A stretch of DNA of 64,000 bases, taken from assembly GCA_026413225.1 (NCBI GenBank), contig CM048552.1:136165053-136229052 (forward strand). Reading direction: 5' to 3'. Positions within the stretch are counted from its first letter, which is position 1. Every line of letters starts with the position of its first letter. The position numbers were made by a program, and so were the translations under genes. This DNA is from Otis tarda. Lineage: Eukaryota > Chordata > Aves > Otidiformes > Otididae. The notes under the pieces are model-generated. The model made no database searches. It was not told where the DNA came from and saw only the letters and a program-made list of their open reading frames with translations. Positions 37,968 through 51,315 of the stretch are shown here, one piece after another.

Positions 37968-38737
37968 ACTACAAACAGCAGGATAATGAGACAGAGAACA
38001 AGATAACCTCCCTCCACCCCTCCCTCTTCCCAAACGTAACATTATCTCTACTACCTCCCCTCCCGAGCGGCACAGGGGGGAAGAGGGAATGGGGGTCACG
38101 GTCAGTTCATCATATGTTGTTTCACGCTGCTGCTTCATGGTCGGGGGAAGAACTCCTCACATTCCTCCCCTGCTCCATCGTGGGGTCCCACCCCTATGCC
38201 ACAGTCCTTTGTGGAACTGCTCCAGCGTGGGTCATCTCTTCCACAGAGTGCAGTCTCTCCAGAACGGCTGTCCCAGCGGGCCCTCCATGGGCCACAGCCG
38301 CCTTCAGGCATCCACCTCCCCCGGTACGGGGTCCTTCACGGGCTCCAAGTGGATCTCTGCTCCTCCGTGGACCTCCATGGGCTGCAGGGGGACAACCTGC
38401 TCCACCATGGTCGTCACCACAGGCTGCAGGGGAATCTTGGCCAGGAGCCGCATTACTCCTCCCCCTCCTTCTGAACTGACCTTGGCGTCTGCAGCCGTTC
38501 CTCACAACAGGCTGGTAGATGTCTCTCAGGATCTCTTTTTTACATCTTATTCACTTCTCATCTCCTCTCCACTTCTTGCAGCCGGGCAAGACCGAGTCGG
38601 GCCCAGTCGGCTGCCTGGCGAGAGGCCAGAGGGTGAGGCCTGCAAGGCCCATGGGGCCTGCACCTCCCCCTCTGCGCCTCTGCCCCCGCTCAGCTTCTTT
38701 ACATCTTCTCTTCTCTCTCTTTTTTCTGTTTTCCCCT

Positions 38738-38748
38738 TCTTAAATATG
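38738..38748 (-). promoter_or_regulatory. TATA-like box of the 37779-38920 LTR
   Basis: On the minus strand the sequence reads ACATATTTAAGAAGG, about 175 bp from the LTR 5' end and upstream of the AATAAA. Position and sequence fit a retroviral core promoter, but TATTTAA is a weak match to TATA. Confidence 0.4.
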
Positions 38749-38920
38749 TTATCGCAGAGGCGTTATCATGGGACATTCTGCTACCAATTGGCTCGGCCTT
38801 GGCCAGCAGCGGGTCCGCCCTAGGCCCGGCCGAGTCCACTGAACAAAGGGGAGCGACTTCTAGCAGTTTCCTACAGAAGCTACCACCTTAGGCCCCCCCC
38901 CACTAAACAAAACCACAACA

Positions 38921-38925
38921 AGACT
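38921..38925. repeat. Target-site duplication, right copy (AGACT)
   Basis: Matches 37774-37778 exactly. Confidence 0.85.
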
Positions 38926-41900
38926 AAACTGATAACAATAAGAAAGATGGGCTATTAGGATAAGAAATGCACACTGTTCACTGTTATAAAGATTTGTATC
39001 CACACTTCCCTTATTTGTTGTCTGTCTCTATATGGTGCCCTTTACAGGTTTTTATTTTGCTCTATATAATGGCAGGAGAAGCATAATTATTCTTGTGAGA
39101 AGCTGATGTTGTTCGTGCTATTTCACTCCTTTTCCCATTGCTTCCTACGGTAAATGAAAGAACAATCTGTACAGTAGCTTTTTTTTTCCTTTTTTTTCTC
39201 AAATACAACTTCTTTTTCTTTGTGTGAAATGGTCACCAGCAAAGCCTTATCCCTCAGACTAGGGGAACGGCGGCTGCCGTGGCAGCTGTCCCACATGCCT
39301 GGGCCCTGACACTGGTGGGTCCTGCAGGGCAACTCTCGAGCCTCCTGTTCCCACAAGCCTTGCCAGAGGAGCTGATTAATGGGGTAGTTTATCCCAGATC
39401 TAGGTTGGGACGTATGTTGATAGATCTCTCTGCCCTGCAGGGGTGCATGATAGGGAAGGACGTTGTGACCAGTGCCCTTGCAATGTCTCGGGTACCTGCT
39501 TATAGTAAGCCCATAAAAAACTGCTGGTGTCGTTTACAACTCTTGGGCTGGTCTCTGCTACTCCTAGGGGACAAAAATACAGTTCACCTCCCCCAAACCA
39601 GGAAGCAAATAGGCAGGGGCACATGTCCAAGTGCATCTGCCAAGCCTGAATACATCATCCTAACTCAGAGGAACACCTTGGATGAGAGAAAAGGATACAA
39701 TTCTTCCCATTCCCTTGATTCCCAGTGAAAAAAAAAGAAACAGTAACATTGTTGTGCAGTTAATACAGTCACAGCTGAAAGACCCAGACTATGGCCAACT
39801 GGTGCAGCAGCACATCAACCAACATACAGCCCTCCAAAAGCAAGCAGAGAAGTCATCCCCCCTCCCTTTTCCCTCCCCAGATCCAGAAACTCCTCCCCTT
39901 AAAATCCTTTTGAATCTACAAAGATGAAAGGAATAAAGAGTAGATGGAGCCAACACAGCTTTGTGCCATACCCCAACTCCCAGCAGGGATGAGGGAAGCC
40001 TTGTCAGGCAGAAGGAGATTAGAGGTCAGTAAGTGTTGTAAGATACAGGTTTTCACCTGACAGTTGCTGTATCAGAAACACATCCTTTCCACTTAAGAGG
40101 CCTGACTGTTTTTATATCCATATTATTGATTGCAAACAACATCTGAATATCTTTGTGTATTCCTAAGCAGTTTTAAAGATTTTTCTGGAGTCTGGTTTGT
40201 GTACGATGATCAAAAGAGACACCTCCAATTAGTATTGAAATTCAGCCAGGACCGCTAATCTTATCAAAGATTAAAACAGAAGTAAAATTTTACTTTATCA
40301 CTACACTAGCCTAAAATGCTCTCAACATCTTTTTCTTCATGCCAATCCTTCTCTCACCCCTCCAGACCCATTCTCCTTGCTGCAGTTTTTGCAGCTGCAT
40401 ATTCCGGTCTTCAGCACCAACACACGGTATCTCAGTAGAAACAAGTCCTCTCTACTCTCTTATACTGGAGGGGGCTTTTGACCTTTTAAGAGAAGAAAGA
40501 AACAGTCTTTCCTACAGCCGTTTAAAAAATTAAGTGTGTACGAGCATAAGAGTTAGCCTGGAGTCATCTTCTCTATCTGCCCTTTCATGACTGTTTTTGA
40601 CTTGATTTTTCTTCCTCTTTCAACTGCTCCTGAAAATTTTGCAGCCCCCTGCAACACTGCACATGCACAAGGCGTCCTCTGCTGAGGTCACCCTCTGAGG
40701 GTGCACACCCCAGCACGCTGAGGGACACACGGACCTCAGTCTGTCCCCACATAATGCGGGGGCAATTCTTGACACCGTGGCTCACCTGCTTTATGAATCT
40801 ATTGCCAACGCGGAAAGCGGCTACCAAATTAAGCGTTGTTACTCACGGGCAAAACTGCTCCTCTTCCCCTTCATCCGTGACTCCACTGATGTCCCAGGGA
40901 ATGCAAAGGGTTTGCTTCTTCCCGCTGCCAAAGTCCCTCTCCATGATGGAGATGGGAATAAATCACTGCCCCTGCCCTTTGTGGGAGCAAGGAGCGCATG
41001 AAGAAGCTCTGCGCCTGCTGCCCCTCAGCTGTAAAAGGCTGGTGCAAGCTGGGCTTCCTCTGTCAGAGCAACCAGGGGGAAGGAAAATTGCACAGAGGAG
41101 AGAAGGGGGGAGAGTGACGGCATCACCTTTCATCATTTTGCGAGTTGGAAACAAGATACGGTTAAGAAGTCATGTGCCCCAGTGATTTACAAACGCAATG
41201 GCTGCATAGGAAGCCGCATGAGGTTTTCTTCGGAACAGAAGCAGCGGGTTTTATTGATATTTTGTCCAACATCCAGGCTTAGAGATTGCCCATCACATAT
41301 AAGGGTGAGCGTTAGAGCACTTAAAAATGTATTAAAACAGTTTTAAAACCCACACAGCTGGGGGATGGTGTTTCCTCCAACCAGTTAGCAGAAGTGTAGG
41401 ATTTAGCACTTTCAGTAGCAGACTGAAAACCTCCCCAAGGCAGTAAGTGGAGCCTTGGATCCCAAGCTTAGCACTCATATTCGATAAGGAAAAATAGCCT
41501 CTTTTTCTGAACCAGGCCAATTTACTACAGGGATAAGGAAGATGATACCGTGAGTGTGGCTCTGTGTGTATCCACATTCCCCTTTCAAGTGAAAAATGAG
41601 GAAAACAGCAGCAGTCTTCCACTCAGTATTGAATCAAGCCAGGATGCTGGCAGGGGAGTCTTACACAACACAGTAAATAAAGCACATCCCTTTCCTTGCG
41701 TCTCAGTCTGGAAGGGGTGAACTGTATAATGCTTGTAGAAACAAGGAGAGGGGTTTTGCTTACAGGAGAATACTGTGAACTCACATTTCAAGCATTTAAA
41801 GTCCACCTAAAGGGAACTTTAAGTGTAGCATGATCAGAGAGGAAGAGAAAGCTGTCAGGTACTTAGCCAGCCAGAAAAGGAAAGAAAGAGATACTGAGCA

Positions 41901-44900
41901 CAGGGGAGCGGGTTGAATGTCTCTGAAAGTCTTATCTCCAATTGTGGAATACAGAGAATGATTTAAAGGGATATTGTAAATTCAAATTCAATGTTTTAAA
42001 TAATTTATAGCTAGAATTTAAATCCCTTGAACAGTCTATCCCTACACTGGTTTGGCTTCTTTCATCTGCTTAATATATTTCACACCTCTCCTCTAGCACA
42101 AACTGAATTTAAAGAGACTAGAGATTTTTTTTTTTTGAGAAAACAAGTTCAGATTTGGTAGTAAATGCAGGAAACATTTTGACTCTTTGTCAGAGGAAGC
42201 TCTTTTAAAAATCTCAAGCGGGCTCAGTACCTCCTGGTGCTGAAGACCACTCCATTTCTTGAGGCACTCACAGCCCTCAGTTGCACTCTGGTCCAAAGGG
42301 AGAAAATGTGTAGGATCCTTGCACAACAGGCTCACCACGCAGGCAAAACGCTGCTAGACAACTGTGCAGTGCTGCAACAAGAGCTCATGGCTGGACCATC
42401 AAAAGTAATCCATGTATGCTATGCCTAGTGAGGCAGGGCTACATGGCCTCCTAGATAGAAAAGGCAGAGCAAGAGCAGCGTTGCAGATAGGAAGAAGGCA
42501 GAGATCCCAGGAGAGGAAGAACATCCATCTCTAGGTCACAGTCTTGAGGTGTCTGGAGCCTGAGGATGGGAGTTCATCAGCACCCTGCTTCTTGCTTCTG
42601 CAAGGGGACCAGATCTTTCACGTATTTTGTAAGCAAGTTGTGCTGGAAATCACTGTCAACCTTCTCAGGGGAAACCAGCTCACTGCAGTGCTTTCAAGGG
42701 TAAATACCCAGGAGCGAGGGTCTTCCTGCTACACTCAGACTATGGCAGAAATTACAGTGGTAGCCCGGCTGGGCATTGCCCACTTCTGCCTGTCCAGGCT
42801 GTCTCCTGGCTGTCTCTTGGTGTGTACAAAAGCTGTAAGCCTGGAAATGGGACTTTCTATTTTGGTTTGACAACCATTTGGCAACTGAGATTTGAACTCA
42901 TGATATAAAGTTACCTCTTCTTTCTGTCTAGCCCCTCTTTCCTAAGGTACCTTGGGAAGGTCCCTAAGGTACTTCTGGCAGTGTGTAAGATTTTGGACAG
43001 CATCATTTTAATCTGACGGCATTTCTGTTTCCCTCTCGAGCTGGACTGTGCTCGGTGTTCTCTCTTCCTCCTACATCTAAAATAAGGAGACTGCAGACGT
43101 TTCGACAATTCTCATACCGAAATTACAAACGGTTATGAGTGCATTACAGAAAATGCTTTAAGAGACTGTGGCTCTTCAATTATTTATGGCAATATTATAC
43201 CTCCAGATTCGCCTTAACATAAATAGTATCAAACAGGAGCAGAAAGAGAATAAAACATTTGAGTCTATTTTTGAGACACCTAAGATACCACGGAGCTCCA
43301 CACCCACCCTCCAAGATCTGTTCGTCACACTGCTGCAGCAGAGAGTGTGTTGGTAATCCTGCCAGGGATGAGAGAAAATCCTCCCTGGAGCAAATCATAC
43401 AGTCTGCAAGGTCCTTTGCAGTTATTACTGAAAATACCAGCTCCTCTGTTTGTTTCACTTAATGAAGGCTCTGGATGCATTTTACTTTGTGCCTTCGTGC
43501 TAGGCTGAAAATCCTGGCACGGCTGGCACCGATGTCTTTTGTCCCAGTAGGGCACAGATGACTTTGTAGGTGGTCAGTGGGAGACCAGATGGCTTCTCTG
43601 AGTCCTGAGTGTGCGGGTCGCCCATTCCCAGTTAAGATACTCTTCCAGGCTTATTACTGCTGCTTCATTTTCCATGTCTCCAAAATGGCAGTCTATGGAG
43701 ATTTAGGAGCACTTCACCACATAAAATGGACACTGCATTAGTGTCTGGAGTCTTTAGCAGACAACTGGTGAATCCCAGAGCCTGGATAATATATCTGCTC
43801 TTGCCTGCATGTGTTAGAAGGTGAGGAAATCCAAGAAAACACTCAATCCAAGAAAACACTCCTTGAGTGTTGCTGGGACAGCCTCCACTCATTCCTAGGG
43901 GCTCTGTGGCTTTGAGGAACGTCCTGCAGGTAAGACTGCCACAAGTAAGGAAGGAAACACCAAAATGTTCTCTCTCCTTTGAGACTTCTTTTCTGAAAGT
44001 GAATGTCAGTCCAGAAGTATAGTAATTGCCTCTATTGCAGAAAGCCAGTTTAGACTGACACTTAGAGGAAATACCTTACCTGTACAGGTCCCCTCCTGAG
44101 ATGGTTCTGCCCACTTTAGGCACAGCCGCAGTCCCCCAGTAACTCAAACAGCATCAGAGCTGGCTTCATTCTTCTTGCTATCACTGTCCAGAAATGCAAG
44201 TGATCTCTTTCAGATGGTTTAGGGGAAGATATTAAAAAATGTAAGGAAGAAAATTTACCTTATTTCATCTTAGACATCTCAAAATACCCCCTTGCTTAGG
44301 TATATGACTGTGTTGCAGTAATTTTCATAATTTGCTTATAACAATTAAGGAAAGTTAAACACAGCTCAGGGAGATGCATTCATATTCTTAATTTGACTTC
44401 CAAGAGCGATTCCATGGAAACTCACGGGACTGCTCAGATAAACAAAGTCACAAAGATATGTAAGCTTTAGTGGCAATGGATTGGCCTGTATCCCAGTGAA
44501 TTTTACAGACCTGCATCTTCGCTGATCAATGCTCTTTCTTTGGAAATTTCTTCTGCAGCTGGGTTTGCAAGCAGGAGCATGGTGTACGACGGAGTCACAC
44601 AGGCAGGCTCTGTACGTTGATGATTCACACCCTGCACAGCCACTCATCAAAGAATTGTATGAAAACCTTGTTATCTTAAACCCAGTGGATAGTTAAAAAA
44701 AGGAAGGATAGTTAAAGAAAGGAAGGAAAATGGAAAAGACAAACAAACCAACTCACCTATTGTTGAGAGTTTTCACAGGAATACATCAGAAGAATCCAAT
44801 TCAGTCTTCCTTTTCCTATTGAAAAAAAAAAAACATCCAGCTCAAAGGCATTTTAAAAAGCTCCACCTGCCCTGAGCGTGCTCTGGTACACTCTCCCCTT

Positions 44901-46593
44901 CCTAAAGCTTGTGAAAATAAAAAGACCTGAAGAATACCTAATAGCAGACTTTCTATAGCACAACCACACTCCTGCTGGGGAGCCTTTGCTGATTGCATAC
45001 CCATCTATGCAGTCCAGGGAGGAGAATTACTGGGAAAAATTAGATTCCCATACTTTCTGTAGCCTGATCCTACCCTTTCCCAGCTAGGGGGAGCAGATAG
45101 TGTTACCCATTGCTCCCCATGCAGTGGCAGTCAGTCAGATTTGGGCTCCATTTACAGACCTTCACCTTCAGATGGGTACCCGTGAAAAGATAATTCACTG
45201 AGTGCTTAGGGACATTTGCAACACATCCCTTTTACCTGTTATTATATTCAATAAAAGCAGAGAGAAGCCAAAGTGAGGTTTCATTTTCACCACAGCTAGG
45301 GCACAAGTGAAGGACCAATGTCAACAGAGGAAATCCAATGGGATATTGGCCTGAGATCACCCATTAATCACAGGCAATACCAGTCTAAGTGCACTGGCTG
45401 TGTCAGCTTTCCAACCTCAAAGACACCTTTGAAAGAGAGACAGGGTGGGGAGCGATGAGAGAGCGGTAGAGATAAACATTGCATACAGGGAGATAAACAT
45501 CGCACATTCAATACTAGGAAACATTCAAACATTAAGGAAAGGAGATAGAAACTACAAGTAATAAGTAAACCTATATAGCATGAAGATTTCCTTTTAATTT
45601 TAAGAAAATTAGCATTTGTGCCTGTGCATGCAGTTTTCAGAAGAACAAAGCAGAAATTATGTGAGCTACAATATCCATTATCTTCTTTCTCATCTATGTT
45701 TCCATTATCTTTTGCAGAAAAACAAAGTTTATGAATGAAGAAGAGAAACAAAGTGTGTCATGTATCAGGTCTACGAGAATAACTTTGTTAATTTTCATAC
45801 TGTGTAACAAGGTAGAACAAAAACGTAGAAAGAAACCTTATCTTTTCTCACAGATAAAGGAGAAAAGGAAATATCTTTGTAATTAGTCAAATTGGTTTTG
45901 CCCTTCTCCTTTCTAGAACATAAATCAAAAGTGAAATATTTCTAAAGTCATTATTTGCAAGCATTGCAAGGCTTTTGGGGGGATATTCAGGATCTAGAAG
46001 GTCACTATGAAGTTAATGAGCTTTTCATTCACAGGTAGCCTTCAAAAATACATTTTAATTGACATAAGGAACTTGAAGATGTTGTGTTGTGTCTGGCTTT
46101 TTAAAAGAGGGAAGACACAATAGCTTTTTGCTTTTTTCAAATCAGAGGGAAAATAAAAGTATTTTTGAGGTGGCACGTGCTAGTGCTCAGCATCAGTCTG
46201 TGACGATCACTCAGGCACCAGCAAAGGTGCAGACCATAATTTACAAGCTGAACGCAGGCCACCCCCGGGGATGAAAGCAGCAGGCTGCCTGTCTGCAGGT
46301 AGGGATTTTTGGACACACAATGCCTCCTGCAGGTCCTGACAGGCTGCTCTGGATGTCACCTTTCAATGAGGTCCCCACTGACTCTTACAATGTATTTCTA
46401 CCCAAAAAGAAGAGTCACCAGTGCCATAGCAAATCCTAATGCCAATTCAGAGGACTCCCTTGCAGCTCCTGCAGGCTCGCAGTTCTAACCCTTTTAAACC
46501 CAGTCAGCAGCAGAGAGGAGAAAATTGGTCACTGCTTACTGAATTTTCTTTCTTTTAGTGTTTGAATCACGATGCTGGAATTGAATTTCCTCT
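38926..46593. other. Unique noncoding sequence
   Basis: No exon, RNA gene or clear mobile element is recognised. Open frames of 143 codons (40754-41185, plus) and 149 codons (39279-39728, plus) have no domain I recognise and overlap frames on the other strand. Local duplications include an exact 17-bp repeat at 43828-43861 and a 14-bp near-repeat (AGATAAACATTGCA-like) at 45470 and 45491. T- and A-rich runs are at 39178-39200 and 44820-44833. Confidence 0.55.
43828..43861. repeat. 17-bp exact tandem duplication
   Basis: AATCCAAGAAAACACTC occurs twice head to tail (43828-43844 and 43845-43861) with no difference, so the duplication is probably recent. Confidence 0.95.
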
Positions 46594-46750
46594 AAGCTGG
46601 GCACTGTACAACAGTAAGAGGTAGTCAATAACCACAAAAGACTGCAATCTAGACAGATGGGAGGTGGAAAGAGAAATAAGACAGCGAGAGATACAGATTG
46701 GCTAAAGTCACACAATAGCAAAGAGCAAGCGAGTGCCCTATGGACAGAAT
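46594..46750 (-). repeat. MIR-like ancient SINE, minus orientation
   Basis: The order AAGCTGGGCACTGTACAACA, AAGACTGCAATCTAGACAGA, GGGAGGTGGAAAGAG and GATTGGCTAAAGTCACACAA matches the reversed tail and core of the amniote MIR group: the cell with a 'gcactgtac' block, then a 'ctaaagtcacaca' block. Divergence is high. It has the same polarity as the 25262-25410 remnant. Confidence 0.5.
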
Positions 46751-49700
46751 TGGATTTTACCTTTTAATCAGAAACATACCTCATTTTTTGTCATTTATAG
46801 CACTTTATTACCAACAGCAAATGATGCTTCCATGAAAGCAAAACAGTTCTCTCACTTGAAACACTTTATAGGTTCTTCATTATCTCTGGTAACAGAAACC
46901 TAATACAGAAAAAGCCAAGAATTAAGGAGTAAATCATTAGTATTGTTGCTTTTATTATTAGCATAGCTGCCCTTCAGCAGCCCTTCACTACAGCTACAGT
47001 GAAGCTGAGCTTTTATTTCTTTCATTGAATGATATGGGTAAAATTATATTGGGTCTCAGTACTGCTTTTTAATCCTTCCCAAATTTTGAGGCTTTTTAGC
47101 TGGGGCAGAGGAAAGAGAAAACACAGTTGACTTTTATCATTAAAACTCAACAACTGTCATTAAAAGAACAGCAGCATGTCACGCATAATTTGTCTGAGTC
47201 ACGAGTGAACTCCGTCTCCGTGCTGCCAGCACACGCGTGTTTGTGAACAGAAGCTGATAGTGCAAATGGTGGCCCAAGGGTATCGGCAGCTCCAGGGACA
47301 GCCAGCGCCGTGCTGTGTGGGCTGCCCCTCTCACAGGTTGCAGGCTGAGGGAAAGGCAGCACCAGTAACTTTGCTCCCTTCCTCTTGAAGCAGGTCTATC
47401 CTCCAAGTGGGCACTATCTGAATCTGTAATGTGGCTGTGCTGGTGGAGAGGAGGATTTGCTCAGAGAAACCCCATATTTTCCGGGGCCAAAAACCACACA
47501 GACACTGTGATGTGCCTCTGGCTCCCATGTAAAGTGTGTGGAAGGAGAATAAATGGAAACTATAAATGCAGGACCTGCAGCAAGTTGGCATGCATGCCCT
47601 TCCACCAGCTCAATGCCCAGCTTGCTGTCATCCCCTGACCCCATCGTACCCTGAGGACAGAGCGGGGCTCTCCCAGGCTGGGCTCAATCCTCGTCTCTTA
47701 GAAGTGCCCAACCCAATTCGGTTCTGCAGGAGTGCTAGAAAACCTGATCACGCATATTTTGTAAACGAGTGGTCAAGTCATTATCTCATTAGATTGGCTT
47801 CTTTTATATCTCTGAAAAATAGAGAGAGAGCCTTCTGAACTTCCTGGAGAGTAACAAGACAGCAACGGGTGAGATTGCCAGTCCCATTAGCACACTGAAT
47901 TTTATGTACCTCTTTGTACCCCAGTCATAAATGTGATGTTTTCCTTAGGACTAGGTGATTGCTTCAGTGTTTAGCAGGCAGTAGCTTTTCACACAATACT
48001 GTATTTTGCTCCTGAGACATTAATTCTGTCATATATACAAAGCTGAATTCATGTGAGAGAAGAGGAGATTAATTGCTAAACAACAAAATTACTGTTTTCA
48101 CAGAAGCATCCTTACAGGGGACAGATTTGGCTACCTTTGCTCATTTGCAGTAATCTCTTCCTCTTCACCGTGGATGGGTGAGTCAGGCTGCAGGAAGGTG
48201 GGCACAATTTGGCAGGTGGAAAGCAGCTCTCCTTTCTCCTTGAAGCCTTCCCCTCCTCCAAGCCAAAGAGAAGCATCTGGAGTTGGAGTCCTAAACAAAG
48301 TTTTAAGTTTTAGAAAGCTGGTTTTATTGGGTATCACAGGTTCTTTCAAGCACTTCATCAGTTCGCGATGAAATGAGCTCAAAGAGCAGATGAGCGGCTC
48401 AAGTCAGTCTGATCAACCGAAAATGAGGAGGTATAAAAAAGGAGGCAATAAACACATTTCCGCTTCTAATTAATCTATCAAAAGCTCTGCTTTCCTTTTA
48501 GTCTAAAATAAAAGAGAATCTAATAAGATTTTTTTTAAAAGAATAGTTGTATGATTGTTGTACTTTTTCTTTTACTGAGATTGATTTTTAACCTTTCCTT
48601 ATAAGAACAGATTTTTTTAAAAAACCTTTATGTAAGGAATATTACTAAGCAGCTTTTTCTCTTTTTGTAATATCTGCATGTGTGAATGGCAGACCAATTA
48701 GTACTGAAGTGTTGAAGGAACCTCAAAACACATTGCCTCTGACAGTGCTAACAATCAATAGATGGAGGATACAACAGTTTAACCCACAATTTCCCAGACT
48801 GTTTCTCTCCTCCTCTATGCATCTGTCTTTCCTGTGGCACCGTAATGAATATTAAAAGCATATAAACCATATTTTACTCTAGATAAATTATAGAAAGAAT
48901 TAAATTTTAAAAGTTAACCCACCCAGACATGCTAGTTCTCCCATTCCATGTCCCGTCACCTCGGGGCAGAAGGTGGGGACCTCAGTACGGACCGTTTGCA
49001 CTCCTGTTCCCTCTGCACACCCCATGTTTTGCTTCTGTGAGCAAGCAACATTGCAGCACCAGCCTGGATAGGATTGCTAAATGTTTTGACCGTTCAAGAA
49101 AAGCCCAATAACACAGCTTGTTCTCATATGGTAAGTGTAACGCTTTGCATAAAAATTCAGAGAGACACTGCTGGGAAAAACTGTTTTACTGGACTGTTAA
49201 GACCTCATTGCATGGTAGAAATTGTGCAATCAATAAGCCCTACCTACAATTGCTTAAAAATAGAAGTCATTTAGAAACAATAACAGCTGACAAAACCAAT
49301 TTAAACCATCGAAGTGCTAAAGGCCTGTTTACTACTTTGCATCCTGTGTCTTACACCTGCAGACATAGTGTGGACTTTTTTTTTGTGGCTCAGCTCTGTC
49401 AAAGCCAGTGAAAGTGGGAATGATGCGTTGCGCAGAGGGCTGCCAACCTGAGCACTATACATTAAATATAAGGATTCAAAATCATGTACCTCTGTTTTCC
49501 ACACTTAACAACAGCAACAGTTACCGTCAGCTGCATAAAGAGAATGAATCTGAAATCTGTTGCCAAATCAAACTTGAGCCTTAATGTGAAAACCAAGATT
49601 TTATAAAAAGGGTAGCATTTATTAAGAAGACAGCTAATCAATCAACTACCAAGACACTCAGCTTCTCATCGTATCTGGTGTCGTTTGTAAAACATGTTGA

Positions 49701-50384
49701 GATCCTTGACTGGAATGAGATGCAATAGAAAGGCGAGGAATGATTGTGGGCAATCACATCCCGGTGATGAAGTGCCAAGAAAACATCAATAGTAGTCAAA
49801 CGGTAATTTTCCTGATTACAGCATGCAGTCTAGGCTCCCACTTCCTCAGGGCTGATGCAGAGTTTTAGATCAACTGTTTCAGACAACTGAGTTACAAGCT
49901 GTGACTGGGCTGAAAAAAGGCACATATTGAAGTCTAAGCATATACCTTGGTAACATTATCTTCAGGGGAATATAAGCACATCCTTAGTTTCACAAAGTAC
50001 CCTCCTGATGGGAACCTGTTGTTAACAAGGCTTATTACAGTAATTTGTATTGGAGTCGTTTACAGGCCAGAGTCCCAGTGTGTTTGGCATAGTGCAAAAA
50101 TTGGAGTATCAATTTCTTTGCTCTATGAATTACAGAATCAAAGTACAAGAGAGAGAAAAAACTGATTGGCAGAAGGAGATGGGAAGCAGTAGGAACATAT
50201 ATGGCAATGGAATAGTGGAAAATAACAAGGTAAACAGTGGTCAATGCAGACGGAGAATGACTTTAATCTCATTTAACTTCAGATTTTACAGTATAAATTT
50301 GTGTATCTATCTGAGTTGGTTGCCCAAGACTCCCTACATCTGATCCATTTAGCTGGCTCACCATTTCATGCTAAAGACAAATCA
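46751..50384. other. Unique noncoding sequence
   Basis: No gene is recognised. The stretch 47170-47350 has more CpG than its surroundings but is too short and weak for an island. A 69-codon frame at 47429-47638 contains two CxxC pairs by chance. The stretch 48520-48680 is T-rich. Confidence 0.55.
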
Positions 50385-51315
50385 CCCTTTAACATACCTC
50401 TTCATCTCATCTCTGCGCCTGGCAAGGTCATGGGGCAGATCCTCCTGGAAATCATGCTAAGGCACATGGAAAATAAGGATGTGATTTGTGACAGCCAACA
50501 CAGCTTCACTGAGGGCAAATCATGCCTGACAAATTTGGTGGCCTTCTATGACGGGGTTACAGCATTGGTGGACAAGAGATGACCAACTGACATCACCCAC
50601 CTGGACTTGTGCAAAGCATTTGACACTGCCCTGCACAACATCCTTGTTTCTAAACTAGATACATACGGATTTGACAGACAGACCACTCTGTGGATAAGGA
50701 ATTGGCTGGATGGCCGCACTTAGAGAGTTGTGGTCAATGGCTCAATGTCCAAGTGGAGGCTGGTGACAAGTGGCATTCCTCAGGGATCAGTACTGGGACC
50801 AACCCTGTTTAACATCTTTGTCAGTGACATGGACAGTGGGATGGAGTGTACCCCCAGCAAGTCTGACAACAATACCAAGCTGTGTGGTGCAGCTGACACA
50901 CTGGAGGGAAGGGATGCCAACCAGAGGGACCTTGGCAGGCTAGAAAGGTGGGTCCATGCAAACCTCATGAAGTTCAACAAGGCCAAGTGAAAGATCTTGC
51001 ACATGGGTCAGGGCAATCTCAAGTACAAATACAGGCTGGGTGGAGAATGGATTGAGAGCAGCCCTGAGGAGAAGGACTTGGGGAATACTAGCGGACGAGA
51101 AGCTCAACATGAGCCAGCAATGTGGACTCGCATCCCAGAAAGCCAACTGCATCCCAGGCTGCATCAAAAGAAGCATGGCCAGTAGGCTGAGGGAAGTGAC
51201 TTTTCCCCCTGTATTTCATCTTATGAGACCCCATCTGGAGTACTGCATCCAGCTCTGGGGCCCTCAACATAAGAAGGACATGGACCTGCTGGAGTGGTTC
51301 CAGAGAGGGTACATA
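50385..51315 (+). pseudogene. Broken CR1 LINE reverse transcriptase segment (ORF2)
   Basis: The plus frame encodes the central and C-terminal palm/thumb part of a CR1 ORF2 reverse transcriptase, the enzyme that copies LINE RNA at the nick in target DNA. It starts near the [14 protein letters not shown] block (about 50430) and includes motif A (LDLCKAFDTALHN, 50601-50639), motif B (SGIPQGSVLGP, about 50769-50801) and the thumb-region blocks CKIL and SSPEEKDLG. It is inactive: stops lie at 50580, 50721 and 50988, there is a one-base insertion at about 51081-51085 after which the frame moves by one, and the catalytic box at 50862-50873 reads SDNN where CR1 enzymes have FADD. The endonuclease domain is missing on the left. 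The 3' UTR and tail are also missing on the right, which ends around the WFQRG codons. Confidence 0.93.

Larger units (their letters stand above)
37779..38920 (-). mobile_element. Long solo LTR of an avian endogenous retrovirus, minus strand
   Basis: An 1142-bp element with TGTCATAGTTCAGCCCC at one end, AACCACAACA at the other, and a perfect 5-bp duplication outside. Polarity is minus because the left end has the reversed U5 blocks shared with the 52505-53064 LTR (a CACTCCCCCCACC stretch followed by GTTTGAGATAAGGACAGGGA) and because an AATAAA and a TATA-like box can be read in the right order on the minus strand. The middle (about 38180-38440) holds degenerate subrepeats of CTCCATGGGCTGCAGGGG and GTGGATCTCTGCTCC type. 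No gag, pol or env sequence adjoins it. The 244-codon frame at 38089-38823 lies wholly within it and is not a gene. The family resembles one abundant in Neoaves; the exact name is uncertain. Confidence 0.88.

Noticed and set aside
38089-38823. 244-codon plus-strand open frame, the longest in the window
   Set aside because: It lies entirely within the 37779-38920 LTR, on the strand opposite to the LTR, in GC-rich sequence with overlapping frames. It has no retroviral or host domain.
47429-47638. 69-codon frame with CKVCGRR...CRTCSK, resembling a zinc-binding pair of CxxC motifs
   Set aside because: It is a short isolated frame without conserved zinc-finger spacing, splice context or flanking domain. 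A chance match is likelier.
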